A stretch of 47,550 nt of DNA from JAJPJQ01 sp036522615 (lineage in GTDB: Bacteria; Desulfobacterota; Binatia; UBA9968). A program made the position numbers and the translations under genes. The DNA is taken from NCBI GenBank assembly GCA_036522615.1, contig DATDFN010000088.1, positions 1 to 47,550 on the forward strand, in the 5' to 3' direction. Below the pieces are notes generated by a model. The model made no database searches. It saw nothing but the letters and a program-made list of their open reading frames with translations, and was not told the origin of the DNA. Positions 6,857 through 14,985 of the stretch are shown here, piece after piece (position 1 is the stretch's first letter; every line of letters starts with the position of its first letter).

Positions 6857-8788
6857 ATGCCCTACATCATCGGCACCGCCGGCCATATCGACCACGGCAA
6901 GACGAGCCTGATCAAGGCGCTGACGGGCGAGGACACCGACCGGCTGAAGGAAGAAAAAGAGCGCGGCATATCGATCGATTTGGGCTTCGCCCATTTCGAC
7001 CTCCCCGACGGCACGCAGGCGGGAATCGTCGACGTCCCCGGACACGAGCGTTTCATCCGCAACATGCTCGCCGGGGCGCACGGCATCGACCTCGTACTCT
7101 TCACCGTCGCCGCGGACGACGGCGTCATGCCGCAGACCGAGGAGCATCTCGACATCGTGCACCTCCTCGGCGTTAAACAGGCGATCTTCGTCGTGACGAA
7201 AGCCGATCTCGTGTCGCCCGCGCGCATTCGCGACGTCGAAGAAGAGATCGGGATCCTCACTTTCGGCACGGCGCTCGAGAATTCGCCGATGATCCCTTTC
7301 TCCGCCGTGACCGGTGAAGGTCTGGCACACGTTCGCGAGGAGATCATCCGCCGGCTGCAGCAAGTCGGCCGCACGGCGCCTAAAGGTTATTTCCGGCTGC
7401 CGGTCGATCGCGCTTTCATTCTGCAAGGCCACGGGGTCGTCGTGACGGGCACGGCGCAGAGCGGTTCGGTGAAAACCGGCGATCATTTACGCGCGCTGCC
7501 GGGCAATCAGACTTTCCGCGTCCGCAGCATCCAGGTGCACAACCGCGCGATGGAAGCCGCCGGCTGGGGCCAGCGCGTCGCGCTCAATTTGGCGGGTCTC
7601 GAGAAGGCCGCCGTCGAGCGCGGACACGTGATCTGTCACGAAAAGCTTACGCGCACGACCGAGCGCTTCGACGCGTGGCTCGAGGTCCGGCCGGCGGCGG
7701 CGAAAGGCATCAAAAATCACCAGCGCGTCCGGATTCATCTTGGAACCGCCGAGCGCCTGGGAAAGCTCATCCTTCTCGGCGCGAAAGACAAGCTCGAGCC
7801 GAAGGAAAGCGGCTTCTGTCAAATCGCTCTCAGCGAGCCGCTGCTCGCGCTTCGCGGCGACCGGTTCATCGTCCGCGATGAGACTGCGCGGCGGACGCTC
7901 GGAGGCGGAACGCTTGTCCATCCTTGGCCCAGCAAACACAAGCGCGGCGAAGCGGACCTCGAACCGAGACTCCGTTCGCTTCTGAGCGACGACATCCCCC
8001 AATTGATCGAGCGGTTCATGGAGGAGAGCGAGGAGTTCGCGCCGCCGATCGACGAGATTTATCAATTCTTGAATCTTCGCGAAGAGGAAGTACGCGACTG
8101 GATCGGCCGCGTGCCGAACCTCATGTCGATCAGCGCCGAAGGCGAAAAGCTTTACACGACGAAAAACAAGTGGCGGCGGCTGCAAGAGAAAGTCTCCGCC
8201 GCGCTCGCGGAACATCACGCGGGCCATCCGCTCGCCCCGGGAATGGACATGGAAGAGCTGCGCGCGAAGCTGCCCTACGCCATCGGTCCAAGGCTGTTTC
8301 GCGTAGTCATTGAGGTGCTGGAGAAGGAAAAGGTCCTCAAACGCGAAGGCAACGTCTTGAGTCTCCCCGGGCATCGCGTTCGCCTCGGCGCGGACGAGCA
8401 ATCGGTCACGGAAAAGATCAAGCGGCTTCTAGGCGCCGACCCGCTTGCGCCGCCCGACCTCCGCCAGGTCGAAAAGGAGCTGGGATCAGATCGCGGGAAA
8501 ATAACCGAGATCGTACGCGTTATGGAGCGCGAAAAGGCGGTCGTGCGGGTATCGACGGATCTCTACTATCTCGCCGATTGCGTTGACAAGGTCCGGACCC
8601 TTCTATATAAATATCTCTCCGAAAACGGCGAGATAACGGCGGCCGGCTTTCGCGATCTTTTGGGTTCCAGCCGCAAGTACACGATAGCCCTCCTTGAATA
8701 TTTCGACCGCGAAGGGATTACCGTCAGAGTCGGAGATTCCAGGCGGCTTAAGTCGCCGTCAGCGGCGAGACCGGGCTCGCCCCGATAA
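6857..8788 (+). CDS. selB: Selenocysteine-specific elongation factor
   Basis: SelB is the GTPase that delivers Sec-tRNA(Sec) to ribosomes stalled at a UGA followed by a SECIS hairpin. In 643 residues it has an EF-Tu-like G domain with GHIDHGKT (9-16), DVPGHE (59-64) and TKAD (114-117). Domains II and III follow, then a C-terminal series of winged-helix modules (about residues 380-635) that in characterised SelB proteins bind the SECIS RNA. ATG 6857 lies 2 bases after the selA stop, so the genes are probably translationally coupled. No tRNA(Sec) gene was found in the window. Confidence 0.97.
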   Translation: MPYIIGTAGHIDHGKTSLIKALTGEDTDRLKEEKERGISIDLGFAHFDLPDGTQAGIVDVPGHERFIRNMLAGAHGIDLVLFTVAADDGVMPQTEEHLDIVHLLGVKQAIFVVTKADLVSPARIRDVEEEIGILTFGTALENSPMIPFSAVTGEGLAHVREEIIRRLQQVGRTAPKGYFRLPVDRAFILQGHGVVVTGTAQSGSVKTGDHLRALPGNQTFRVRSIQVHNRAMEAAGWGQRVALNLAGLEKAAVERGHVICHEKLTRTTERFDAWLEVRPAAAKGIKNHQRVRIHLGTAERLGKLILLGAKDKLEPKESGFCQIALSEPLLALRGDRFIVRDETARRTLGGGTLVHPWPSKHKRGEADLEPRLRSLLSDDIPQLIERFMEESEEFAPPIDEIYQFLNLREEEVRDWIGRVPNLMSISAEGEKLYTTKNKWRRLQEKVSAALAEHHAGHPLAPGMDMEELRAKLPYAIGPRLFRVVIEVLEKEKVLKREGNVLSLPGHRVRLGADEQSVTEKIKRLLGADPLAPPDLRQVEKELGSDRGKITEIVRVMEREKAVVRVSTDLYYLADCVDKVRTLLYKYLSENGEITAAGFRDLLGSSRKYTIALLEYFDREGITVRVGDSRRLKSPSAARPGSPR

Positions 8789-8792
8789 GCAG

Positions 8793-8823
8793 TTGTCCCA
8801 ATCCCGCTGCGGACGGCTATAAG
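8793..8823 (+). promoter_or_regulatory. Weak candidate promoter before selD
   Basis: TTGTCC (8793-8798) and TATAAG (8818-8823) are separated by 19 bases, longer than ideal. selD can equally be transcribed from upstream in the sel operon. Confidence 0.25.
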
Positions 8824-8834
8824 TGACGGGTACG

Positions 8835-9893
8835 ATGAGATTAATGGATAAACGCAAGGCAGTGCGTCTGACGCGACACGTCGCCGCCGCCGGTTGAGCC
8901 GCCAAGCTCGGCCCGGCCGACCTGTCGCAAGTATTGCACAGCCTTCCGAAATTCGATCATCCGGACTTGATCGTGGGAACCGAGACTTCCGACGACGCCG
9001 GCGTATTCCGTGTTCGACCCGATCTCGCGATCGTCAACACGGTCGACTTCTTCACCCCGATCGTCGACGACCCTTACACGTTCGGCCAGATCGCCGCGGC
9101 GAACGCCCTGAGCGACGTCTATGCGATGGGCGGCGAGCCGAAGACCGCGATGAACATTGTCTGCTTTCCAAAAGGAAAGCTGGACATGAAAGTGCTGGCC
9201 GAAGTTTTGAAGGGCGGCGCCGATAAAGCCCACGAAGCCGATGTAACCATCGTCGGCGGCCACAGCATCATCGATCCGGAAATCAAGTATGGAATGGCGA
9301 TCACCGGCGTTATCCACCCCGACAAAATTCTCCGGAATGTCGGCGTTCAAGTCGGCGACACTATCGTCCTGACGAAACCTCTCGGAACAGGGATCATCAC
9401 GACCGCGCTGAAAAAAGGCAAAGCGCTAAAAGGCGCCGTGCAGGAAGCCGTCGCCTCCATGTCCGAGCTCAATAAGACGGCATCGAAAATCATGCGCGGC
9501 TATCCGGTGCATGCGTGCTCGGACGTCACGGGCTTCGGCCTTCTCGGCCATATGCTGGGGATGGCGAGCGGCAGCAGCGTGACGGTTATCCTAGAATCGG
9601 CAAAGCTGCCGCTCCTACGGCGCGCGCGCCATCTGGCGGAAAAGGGCTACCTCACCGGCGGCTGTAAGAGAAATCGCGAATACCTGCAAGATAAGATCAC
9701 GATCGACCCTTCCATACGGGAGGGCCTGGTAGAGCTCGCCTACGACCCACAGACTTCCGGCGGATTGCTCATCGCGTTGCCGCAAAAATCGGCGTCCAAA
9801 TTGGTAGCGGAACTCCAGGCCGCGGGACTCAAAAATGCCGCCGCGATCGGCTATGCCACGTCACTGCAAAAGGCCTGGGTTAGACTGGTATAG
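8835..9893 (+). CDS. selD: Selenide, water dikinase, a selenoprotein (in-frame UGA = Sec)
   Basis: SelD makes selenophosphate from selenide and ATP, the selenium donor used by SelA. The reading frame from ATG 8835 (or ATG 8844) reads KAVRLTRHVAAAG, then TGA at 8895-8897, then AAKLGPADLSQVLHSLPKFDHP, and is open to 9893. The UGA falls exactly where other SelD proteins have the catalytic Cys or Sec in the GAGCGCK-type loop; the second cysteine of that loop is Ala here. The C-terminal part has the usual ATP-binding signatures, for example TGFGLLGHMLGM and YDPQTSGGLLIALP. Total length is 352 codons including Sec, normal for the family. Calling the gene from ATG 8934 would remove the active site. 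The preceding selA and selB make Sec decoding self-consistent. Confidence 0.94.
8895..8920 (+). promoter_or_regulatory. Sec UGA codon with candidate bacterial SECIS hairpin
   Basis: Ten bases after the TGA, TCGGC (8908-8912) can pair with GCCGA (8916-8920) around a three-base loop. Bacterial SECIS elements are hairpins just downstream of the UGA, so position fits. The exact fold and loop contacts need a structure prediction. Confidence 0.5.
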
Positions 9894-9900
9894 CGTTCGA

Positions 9901-10797
9901 GTGGCGGTTGCGACGACGGCGCCGCCAGCACTTGCGCTGCAGGCGCTGGCGAGTGCGTTTTTAGTCTCGTTTTTCCTTTCTGCCGTCACGTGCGCCGGCG
10001 AACAACCGCCGCCGGCTTCCTCCCCGGCATCGCCGGCAAATCCGGCGATTTCGCCCGGCGGCTTTGTCGGACAGGCCGTTCAGATCAACAACGCTCCGGC
10101 GGCCGAGATCAAGAAAGTCCTCCTGTCTATGGCGACTCCGGGCGGGGCTGTCCTCGATCAGCCCGGCGGTAAATCGTTGATGATCGTGGACACTCCCGAA
10201 AACAACCGCCGCCTCAATGAGATCAAGGACGCGCTGGATGTTCCCGCGTTCGCTAATGCGCGTTTGAATGCCTATCAGCCGCGAGGATTATCGGGAGAGG
10301 AACTTGCGCGGGAAATCAACGAGCTTCAGCAAAACGGCTTGCTCTCATCCGCGGGGCCAAGCGGGATTTATGTTGCAGCGTTGCCGGGGAGTAACGTCCT
10401 TTTGGCGATCTGCAGGGATGAGGCGGCTTGGAGCGCCGCGCGAGCATCGCTCGAAAAGCTCGACCGACCCGCCGCCTCACGCCGGCAAGTCTACGTCTAT
10501 CCGCTGGAATCTGCGGAAGAGGCCGCCAAAACAGCCGCGATGGCTTTGGCAAAATCAACCGAAAAGAAGGATTCCGCCGCTCCCGGGCGGCGTTTCGAAA
10601 TAGCCTTTGACCCGCCGACGCGCTCACTGATCGTTTACGCCACCCCGGCGGAATTTCAGGAGGTTAAATACCGCCTCAATCCCGACGCGGCTTTAGACCT
10701 TTTTAAACAGCGGCTCGCGGCGATTGCACAGGAATTCGCCGCCGCGCAGCCACCTCCCTCGCCCTCGCCTAGGCGGCCCGACAGGTCCGCTTTTTGA
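9901..10797 (+). CDS. Exported protein with secretin-N-like repeats
   Basis: A protein of 298 residues from GTG 9901. A hydrophobic signal segment (about residues 10-32, LALQALASAFLVSFFLSAVTCAGE) is followed by a proline/alanine linker. Two or three repeats then resemble the N-domains of type II/III secretins (VQINNAPAAEIKKVLLSM...; VYVYPLESAEEAAKTAAMAL...RSLIVYATPAEFQEV). There is no C-terminal secretin pore domain, so it is not a full secretin; a periplasmic scaffold or partner is the best guess. The start is uncertain: ATG 9835 or ATG 9853, inside selD, would add a more positively charged N-region. It lies 7 bases after selD and is closed by the terminator at 10807. Confidence 0.7.
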   Translation: MAVATTAPPALALQALASAFLVSFFLSAVTCAGEQPPPASSPASPANPAISPGGFVGQAVQINNAPAAEIKKVLLSMATPGGAVLDQPGGKSLMIVDTPENNRRLNEIKDALDVPAFANARLNAYQPRGLSGEELAREINELQQNGLLSSAGPSGIYVAALPGSNVLLAICRDEAAWSAARASLEKLDRPAASRRQVYVYPLESAEEAAKTAAMALAKSTEKKDSAAPGRRFEIAFDPPTRSLIVYATPAEFQEVKYRLNPDAALDLFKQRLAAIAQEFAAAQPPPSPSPRRPDRSAF

Positions 10798-10806
10798 CCA
10801 TTTCCT

Positions 10807-10831
10807 GACCGGTTTTCTCCGGTCTTTTCTT
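10807..10831 (+). terminator. Rho-independent terminator ending the sel operon
   Basis: GACCGG (10807-10812), loop TTTTCT, CCGGTC (10819-10824), then TTTTCTT. A compact 6-bp GC-rich hairpin with a T-tract, 10 bases after the stop of the secretin-N-like gene. Confidence 0.8.
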
Positions 10832-10842
10832 AACCAAATTCA

Positions 10843-10886
10843 GGTAAATACCTGATACCGAAACCTTGTCTTTTCCGGTATTTACC
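10843..10886. promoter_or_regulatory. Perfect inverted repeat upstream of the stressosome operon
   Basis: GGTAAATACC (10843-10852) and its exact reverse complement GGTATTTACC (10877-10886) are 24 bases apart, 73 bases before rsbR. This is typical of a two-site operator. A TTGACA at 10909-10914 lies downstream but has no convincing -10 partner. Related GTAAA/TTTAC palindromes occur at 14964 and 16514. Confidence 0.5.
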
Positions 10887-10958
10887 GCAAAAACTATGGC
10901 CACGAGTCTTGACAAGAGTTACGTTAGGTGAAGAAACTGCTTGAGGAGGAGGTACAGC

Positions 10959-11864
10959 ATGGCCGAGGCTAATCCCCACCCCGTGCCGATTCAAAAAGTC
11001 GGCGGCCCCGAATCGACCGCGGTGCTGCTGCGCGAACTCGTCGCGCACCTCAGGCAGTCGCGCACCCAGCTCCGCGAAGAGTGGGCGCGCCGCATCACCG
11101 AGGCCCAATTGCTGACCGCGATGAGCAAGGAAGAGATCTTCGCCGAAGCCACCGCCGTGTACGACAACTACGTGGATGTTCTGGAGACCGGCGCGGTGGA
11201 AGCCCTGCAGGATTACGCCCGCAACCTCTCCGAGCGCATCATCCCCCGCGGCGTCGAGACCCACGAAGTGGTCGGCATCGTCCTGCTTCTCCGCGATGTG
11301 CTCGCGCGCTCGCTGTTCGCCAAATACCGCCAGGACTTCGATAAATTGAGCCGTGTGCTCGACGCCTACGAGCCGGCGGCGAACCGCATCGGCAGCACCG
11401 TCGCCGTGAGCTTCGTCCAGGAGCGCGAGCGCATCATCCGCGAGCAGCAGGAGGCGATCCGCGAGCTGTCGACGCCCGTCCTGCCCGTGCGCGAGCGGCT
11501 CCTCATTCTCCCGATCATCGGCATGGTCGATCCGCTCCGCGCCCGCCAGCTTACCGAGCAGCTGCTGCGCGGCATCCGCACCAACCGCGCGCGCGTGGTC
11601 GTCATGGACATCACGGGCGTCCCGGCGATGGACGCGACCGTCGCCAATCACCTCGTGCAGACCGTCGAAGCGTCGCGGCTTTTGGGCGCGACGGTGATCG
11701 TCACGGGACTTTCACCGGAACTCGCGCAGACGCTGGTCAACATCGGCGTCGATCTAAGCAAAATGAATACCGTCGGCGACCTGCAGGGCGGCATCGAGGA
11801 AGCCGAGCGGCAGCTCGGCTACCGCGTCGTGCCGATGATCGAAGAGCCGCCGCTTCAATCTTAG
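10959..11864 (+). CDS. rsbR: RsbR-type stressosome scaffold with RsbRD-like sensor domain
   Basis: A 301-residue protein. Residues 25-165 form a helical, non-haem sensor domain similar to the RsbRD N-terminal family (LREEWARRI...). A C-terminal STAS domain (about 172-290) follows, with the signature DITGVPAMDATVANHL and GLSPELAQTLVNIGVDL. In Bacillus RsbRA, RsbT phosphorylates T171 and T205. Here Thr172 in LSTPV matches the first site. The second, normally in VDTxVA, reads MDATVA, so the aligned residue is Ala226 with Thr227 next to it. The ATG at 10959 follows a strong GAGGAGG site; an upstream TTG in frame is ignored. It forms the stressosome core with RsbS. Confidence 0.92.
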   Translation: MAEANPHPVPIQKVGGPESTAVLLRELVAHLRQSRTQLREEWARRITEAQLLTAMSKEEIFAEATAVYDNYVDVLETGAVEALQDYARNLSERIIPRGVETHEVVGIVLLLRDVLARSLFAKYRQDFDKLSRVLDAYEPAANRIGSTVAVSFVQERERIIREQQEAIRELSTPVLPVRERLLILPIIGMVDPLRARQLTEQLLRGIRTNRARVVVMDITGVPAMDATVANHLVQTVEASRLLGATVIVTGLSPELAQTLVNIGVDLSKMNTVGDLQGGIEEAERQLGYRVVPMIEEPPLQS

Positions 11865-11875
11865 GAGTGCATGAC

Positions 11876-12262
11876 GTGCAAGTCCCCATTCTCAAACAAC
11901 GCGATTACTTGATCGCCAGCATTCAGGCGGCGCTCACCGACGCGGACCTTTTGCAGCTCCGCGACGCCCTCGTAAGCCAGGTGGGCACCTATCGCTCGCG
12001 CGGCGTTATCGTCGACGTGACCGCGCTCGACGTCATGGACTCCTTCGCCGTCCGCACGCTCCGCGACCTCGCGCACATGATTCGCCTGCGCGGCGCCGAG
12101 ACCGTCATCGTCGGCATTCAACCGGAAGTCTCTTTCGCCATGGTTCAACTGGGGCTCACGCTCGAGGGCGTCTCCACCGCGCTCGACCTCGAAGAAGGGC
12201 TCGCGTACCTGGATAAAAAATTAAGGATCACCGCTCCCCCGCCGGTCAAAAGACGAGGCTGA
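11876..12262 (+). CDS. rsbS: RsbS-type STAS scaffold/antagonist
   Basis: A 128-residue single STAS-domain protein starting MQVPILKQRDYLIASIQ, very like RsbS. The phosphoacceptor serine is Ser56 in VTALDVMDSFAVRTL, the counterpart of Bacillus RsbS S59. RsbS co-assembles with RsbR into the stressosome and holds RsbT until phosphorylated. GTG 11876 is preferred because AGGAG (11863-11867), which overlaps the rsbR stop, lies 8 bases upstream; GTG 11867 would be three codons longer but has no such site. Eleven bases separate it from rsbR. Confidence 0.92.
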   Translation: MQVPILKQRDYLIASIQAALTDADLLQLRDALVSQVGTYRSRGVIVDVTALDVMDSFAVRTLRDLAHMIRLRGAETVIVGIQPEVSFAMVQLGLTLEGVSTALDLEEGLAYLDKKLRITAPPPVKRRG

Positions 12263-12264
12263 TC

Positions 12265-12669
12265 TTGCACAGCCAAGAAACAACCGTGCCGGTCAACGCC
12301 GACATCGACATCGTGACAGCGCGCCAGAAAGGTCGGGAGCTGGCGCGCGACCTCGGCTTCACCTCGACAGACCTCGCGCTGATCGCGACAGCGATCTCCG
12401 AGCTTGCCCGCAACATCATCTTGTATGCGAACAGCGGCGAGATCGTCTTGAGCGTGGTCGAAAACGGCACGCGCCGCGGTCTCAAGGTCGTCGCGCGCGA
12501 CGACGGTCCCGGCATTCCCGACATTGAGCGCGCGCTCGAGGAGGGGTTCAGCACCTCGCGGAGCCTGGGCCTCGGGCTTTCCGGCGTCCGTCGACTTATG
12601 GACGAGTTCGACATCGTCTCGGAGGTGGGCAACGGCACCACCGTGACGGTGAAGAAGTGGAGGCTGTGA
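12265..12669 (+). CDS. rsbT: RsbT serine/threonine kinase
   Basis: A 134-residue GHKL-type kinase that phosphorylates RsbR and RsbS and is then released to bind its output partner. All nucleotide-binding motifs are intact: N-box ELARNI with Asn50, G1-box DDGPGIPD (79-86) and the lid SLGLGLSGVRRLMDEF (100-115). The start is the TTG at 12265, two bases after the rsbS stop, with GAGG about 8 bases before it; its length is the family norm. The output partner is probably the RsbU-N-like domain of the kinase at 13275. Confidence 0.93.
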   Translation: MHSQETTVPVNADIDIVTARQKGRELARDLGFTSTDLALIATAISELARNIILYANSGEIVLSVVENGTRRGLKVVARDDGPGIPDIERALEEGFSTSRSLGLGLSGVRRLMDEFDIVSEVGNGTTVTVKKWRL

Positions 12670-12675
12670 CCGCCG

Positions 12676-13278
12676 GTGATCGAGTGGGGGGTTGCACACG
12701 CCGCATTGGCCGGCGAGCCTGAATGCGGCGACAGCCATGTGGTCAAAGCATTTCCAGGCGGCGCTCTCGTGGCCGTCCTGGACGGCATCGGCCATGGCGC
12801 CGAAGCCTGCCGCGCCGCCGAAACGGCGGCCGGCATTCTTGCGGAGCGTCCGGAGGAGAGCATCGTCTCGCTCGTCAAGCGCTGCCATGATGCGTTGCGT
12901 GGAACGCGCGGAGTCGTAATGAGCCTGGCTTCATTCAATTTCGCCCAGCGCATGATGGCATGGTGCGGCGTCGGCAACGTCGAAGGATTGCTCGTGCGCT
13001 CGGAGGCCGTTAATCCGCCGCGAGAGTCGCTGCTGCTTCGCGCAGGCGTTCTCGGCCACCAGCTGCCCGCGCTGCATTCGGCCGTCGTGCCCGTTGTTCC
13101 GGGGGACACGCTGATTTTTACCACCGACGGCATCCGCCACAGCTTCGATTCGAGCCGTCAATACGACCAGGCGCCGCAGAAGATCGCCGATCACATCTTG
13201 ACGCAGGATTCCAAGGGAACCGACGATTCGCTCGTCCTGGTCGCGCGTTATATGGGAGCCAACGGCAAACGGGGATGA
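12676..13278 (+). CDS. rsbX: RsbX-type PP2C phosphatase
   Basis: A 200-residue PPM/SpoIIE-fold phosphatase that resets the stressosome by dephosphorylating RsbS and RsbR. The metal-binding aspartates are in CGDSHVV (near residue 19), AVLDGIGHG (about 33-41), FTTDGIRHSF and the C-terminal TDDSLVLVAR. It lacks any sensor domain, as RsbX does. It starts at GTG 12676, 6 bases after rsbT, and its stop overlaps the next gene's ATG (ATGA), which indicates coupling. Confidence 0.9.
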   Translation: MIEWGVAHAALAGEPECGDSHVVKAFPGGALVAVLDGIGHGAEACRAAETAAGILAERPEESIVSLVKRCHDALRGTRGVVMSLASFNFAQRMMAWCGVGNVEGLLVRSEAVNPPRESLLLRAGVLGHQLPALHSAVVPVVPGDTLIFTTDGIRHSFDSSRQYDQAPQKIADHILTQDSKGTDDSLVLVARYMGANGKRG

Positions 13279-14201
13279 AACCATCCGTGCAGAACGCATT
13301 GCAGGAAGAATACGCCTCCGCGCTGAAGAGCTACCTCGTCCATCCCGGCGAGGACGGGCTGCACCGGGCCTACGCTGTCGGACGACAGGCGCTCGCCGAA
13401 GAATTAGGGCCGCTGGAAATGGCGCTGCTGTACCACGACGCGCTCTCGAACCTGCTCCCCGACTCGGGCGAGCAGACGATACAGGTGCTGAAGGAAGCCA
13501 AGAACTTTTTCGTGGAGAGTCTCACGCCATTCGAGATGGCCTATCGCGGCTTTCACGACGCGACCAGCGCGCTGCGCCGGCTGAACGAGAAGCTCGAAGA
13601 CGAAGCCAAGCGCATCGCCCACTCGATTCATGATGAGGCGGGACAATTTCTCGCATGCGTCCATATCGCGCTCGAAGAGGTCGCCCGCGAACTGCCGCCG
13701 AAGTCGCGACGACATCTCGAAGAGATTCGCCAGCTTCTGAACCAGGTCGAAGGCCAGTTGAGGCGGCTATCCCACGAGCTGCGCCCGACGATCCTCGACG
13801 ACCTCGGACTTTTGCCTGCGCTCGAATTTCTCGCCGAAGGCGTTTCCAAGCGCTCCGGCGTTCCGATCGCCGTCGAAGGCGAGCGCGGCGCGCGGCTTCC
13901 ATCCGCGATCGAGACGGCCTTCTACCGCGCGGTTCAGGAGGCGCTCAATAACGCCTCGAAGCACGCGCAGGCGGGCGGCGTCACAGTGCGCGTCAAACGC
14001 AGCGACAAATCGGTCGTCTGCTCGGTGCGCGACGACGGCGTAGGTTTCGATACGTCCGCCATGCTCGCCAGAAAAGGCAACCGCGGCCTCGGGCTGCTCG
14101 GGATTCGCGAGCGCGTCGCCGTGCTCGGGGGCACGGTTCAAATTAATTCGGCTCCGGCACAGGGAACAGAAATTATCATAACGGTGCCTTTAGAGGCCTA
14201 A
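13275..14201 (+). CDS. Histidine kinase with RsbU-N-like RsbT-binding domain
   Basis: A cytoplasmic 308-residue kinase without membrane helices. Residues 5-95 (EEYASALKSYL...GRQALAEELGPLEMALLYHDAL...SLTPFEMAYRGF) resemble the N-terminal helical domain of RsbU, which binds RsbT. A HisKA_3 dimerisation domain follows with phosphoacceptor His119 (HSIHDEAGQ), then a HATPase with N-box EALNNASKHA, G-box DDGVGFD and GLGLLGIRERV. In Bacillus the RsbU output domain is a PP2C phosphatase; here it is replaced by a NarL-family kinase. Its stop lies 19 bases before the response regulator gene, so the pair is cognate. Confidence 0.88.
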   Translation: MKPSVQNALQEEYASALKSYLVHPGEDGLHRAYAVGRQALAEELGPLEMALLYHDALSNLLPDSGEQTIQVLKEAKNFFVESLTPFEMAYRGFHDATSALRRLNEKLEDEAKRIAHSIHDEAGQFLACVHIALEEVARELPPKSRRHLEEIRQLLNQVEGQLRRLSHELRPTILDDLGLLPALEFLAEGVSKRSGVPIAVEGERGARLPSAIETAFYRAVQEALNNASKHAQAGGVTVRVKRSDKSVVCSVRDDGVGFDTSAMLARKGNRGLGLLGIRERVAVLGGTVQINSAPAQGTEIIITVPLEA

Positions 14202-14220
14202 AGGCAACGAGGAGGTCACA

Positions 14221-14853
14221 ATGAGGATGCGATTGTTGTTAGCGGAAGATCATCTCATGTTCCGCCAGGGATTGAAGGCGGTGCTCGAACGCGAGAACCT
14301 CGAGGTCGTGGGAGAGGCGTCCGACGGACACGAGGCGATCCGTCTGGCGCGAACCCTTCATCCGGACGTTGCGGTTCTCGACCTCGCGATGCCCAACCTC
14401 AACGGGCTCGACGCGGCGCGCGAGATCATTCAAAGTTCGCCGAAGACCAAGACGATCCTGCTGACGATGCACACCGAGGACCAATACGTCATCGAGGCGC
14501 TCCGCGCCGGCATTCGCGGCTACGTCTTGAAGTCGCAGGCGACACCGGATCTCATACAGGCGGTGCAGGAAGTGTATCGCGGAACGGTCTACTTGAGCCC
14601 GGGCGTCTCGCGCGCGCTCGTTGAAGCGTATCTGTCCAAGACCCATCTGCCGTCCGATCCCCTGACGCCGCGCGAGCGCCAGGTCCTGCAGCTCGTCGCC
14701 GAGGGCAAGACCACCAAAGAGATCGCCGTGGTCCTCGGCGTGAGCGTCAAGACCGCCGAGTCGCATCGCACCCGTCTCATGGAAAAGCTCGACGTGCACG
14801 AGACCGCGAGTCTTGTGCGCTACGCCATTCGGACCGGTCTGATCCAACCTTGA
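14221..14853 (+). CDS. NarL/FixJ-type response regulator
   Basis: A 210-residue transcription factor with a receiver domain (residues 3-120, acidic pair Glu9-Asp10, phosphoacceptor Asp54 in AVLDLAMPN, conserved Lys in YVLKSQ). A LuxR-type helix-turn-helix follows (about 144-205, LTPRERQVLQLVAEGKTTKEIAVVLGVSVKTAESHR). A strong ribosome-binding site (GAGGAGG) precedes ATG 14221. It is the last gene of the rsbR-S-T-X-kinase-regulator operon and the expected transcriptional output of the stressosome. Target genes are unknown; the inverted repeats nearby are candidates. Confidence 0.93.
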   Translation: MRMRLLLAEDHLMFRQGLKAVLERENLEVVGEASDGHEAIRLARTLHPDVAVLDLAMPNLNGLDAAREIIQSSPKTKTILLTMHTEDQYVIEALRAGIRGYVLKSQATPDLIQAVQEVYRGTVYLSPGVSRALVEAYLSKTHLPSDPLTPRERQVLQLVAEGKTTKEIAVVLGVSVKTAESHRTRLMEKLDVHETASLVRYAIRTGLIQP

Positions 14854-14882
14854 TTTAGGGCCGGACGCGCGCGTTTTTTTCC

Positions 14883-14921
14883 GACGGGCTGGAGTTCTCG
14901 AGCTCCAGCCCGTCTTTTTTT
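14883..14921 (+). terminator. Strong rho-independent terminator of the stressosome operon
   Basis: GACGGGCTGGAG (14883-14894) pairs perfectly with CTCCAGCCCGTC (14903-14914) around an 8-base loop and is followed by seven T. It ends the operon 29 bases after the regulator stop. Confidence 0.93.
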
Positions 14922-14963
14922 GCTGATTTTGTCCAGCGTTACGTCGCTCAAGTAATTTCTGGC

Positions 14964-14981
14964 GTAAACTTCAGGGTTTAC
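14964..14981. promoter_or_regulatory. Inverted repeat GTAAAC-N6-GTTTAC
   Basis: A perfect 6-bp inverted repeat with a 6-base spacer just upstream of the -35 box of the receiver-only gene. It shares the GTAAA/TTTAC half-site with the palindromes at 10843-10886 and 16514-16527. Confidence 0.45.
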
Positions 14982-14985
14982 CTGA

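Noticed and set aside
8789..8834. tRNA(Sec) gene near the sel genes
   Set aside because: No stretch between or beside selA, selB and selD folds as the 90-100 base tRNA(Sec); the gap is too short.
8895..8897. TGA in selD as a nonsense mutation or frameshift
   Set aside because: The frame and the family similarity continue on both sides, the UGA is at the catalytic Cys/Sec position, and selA and selB are adjacent.
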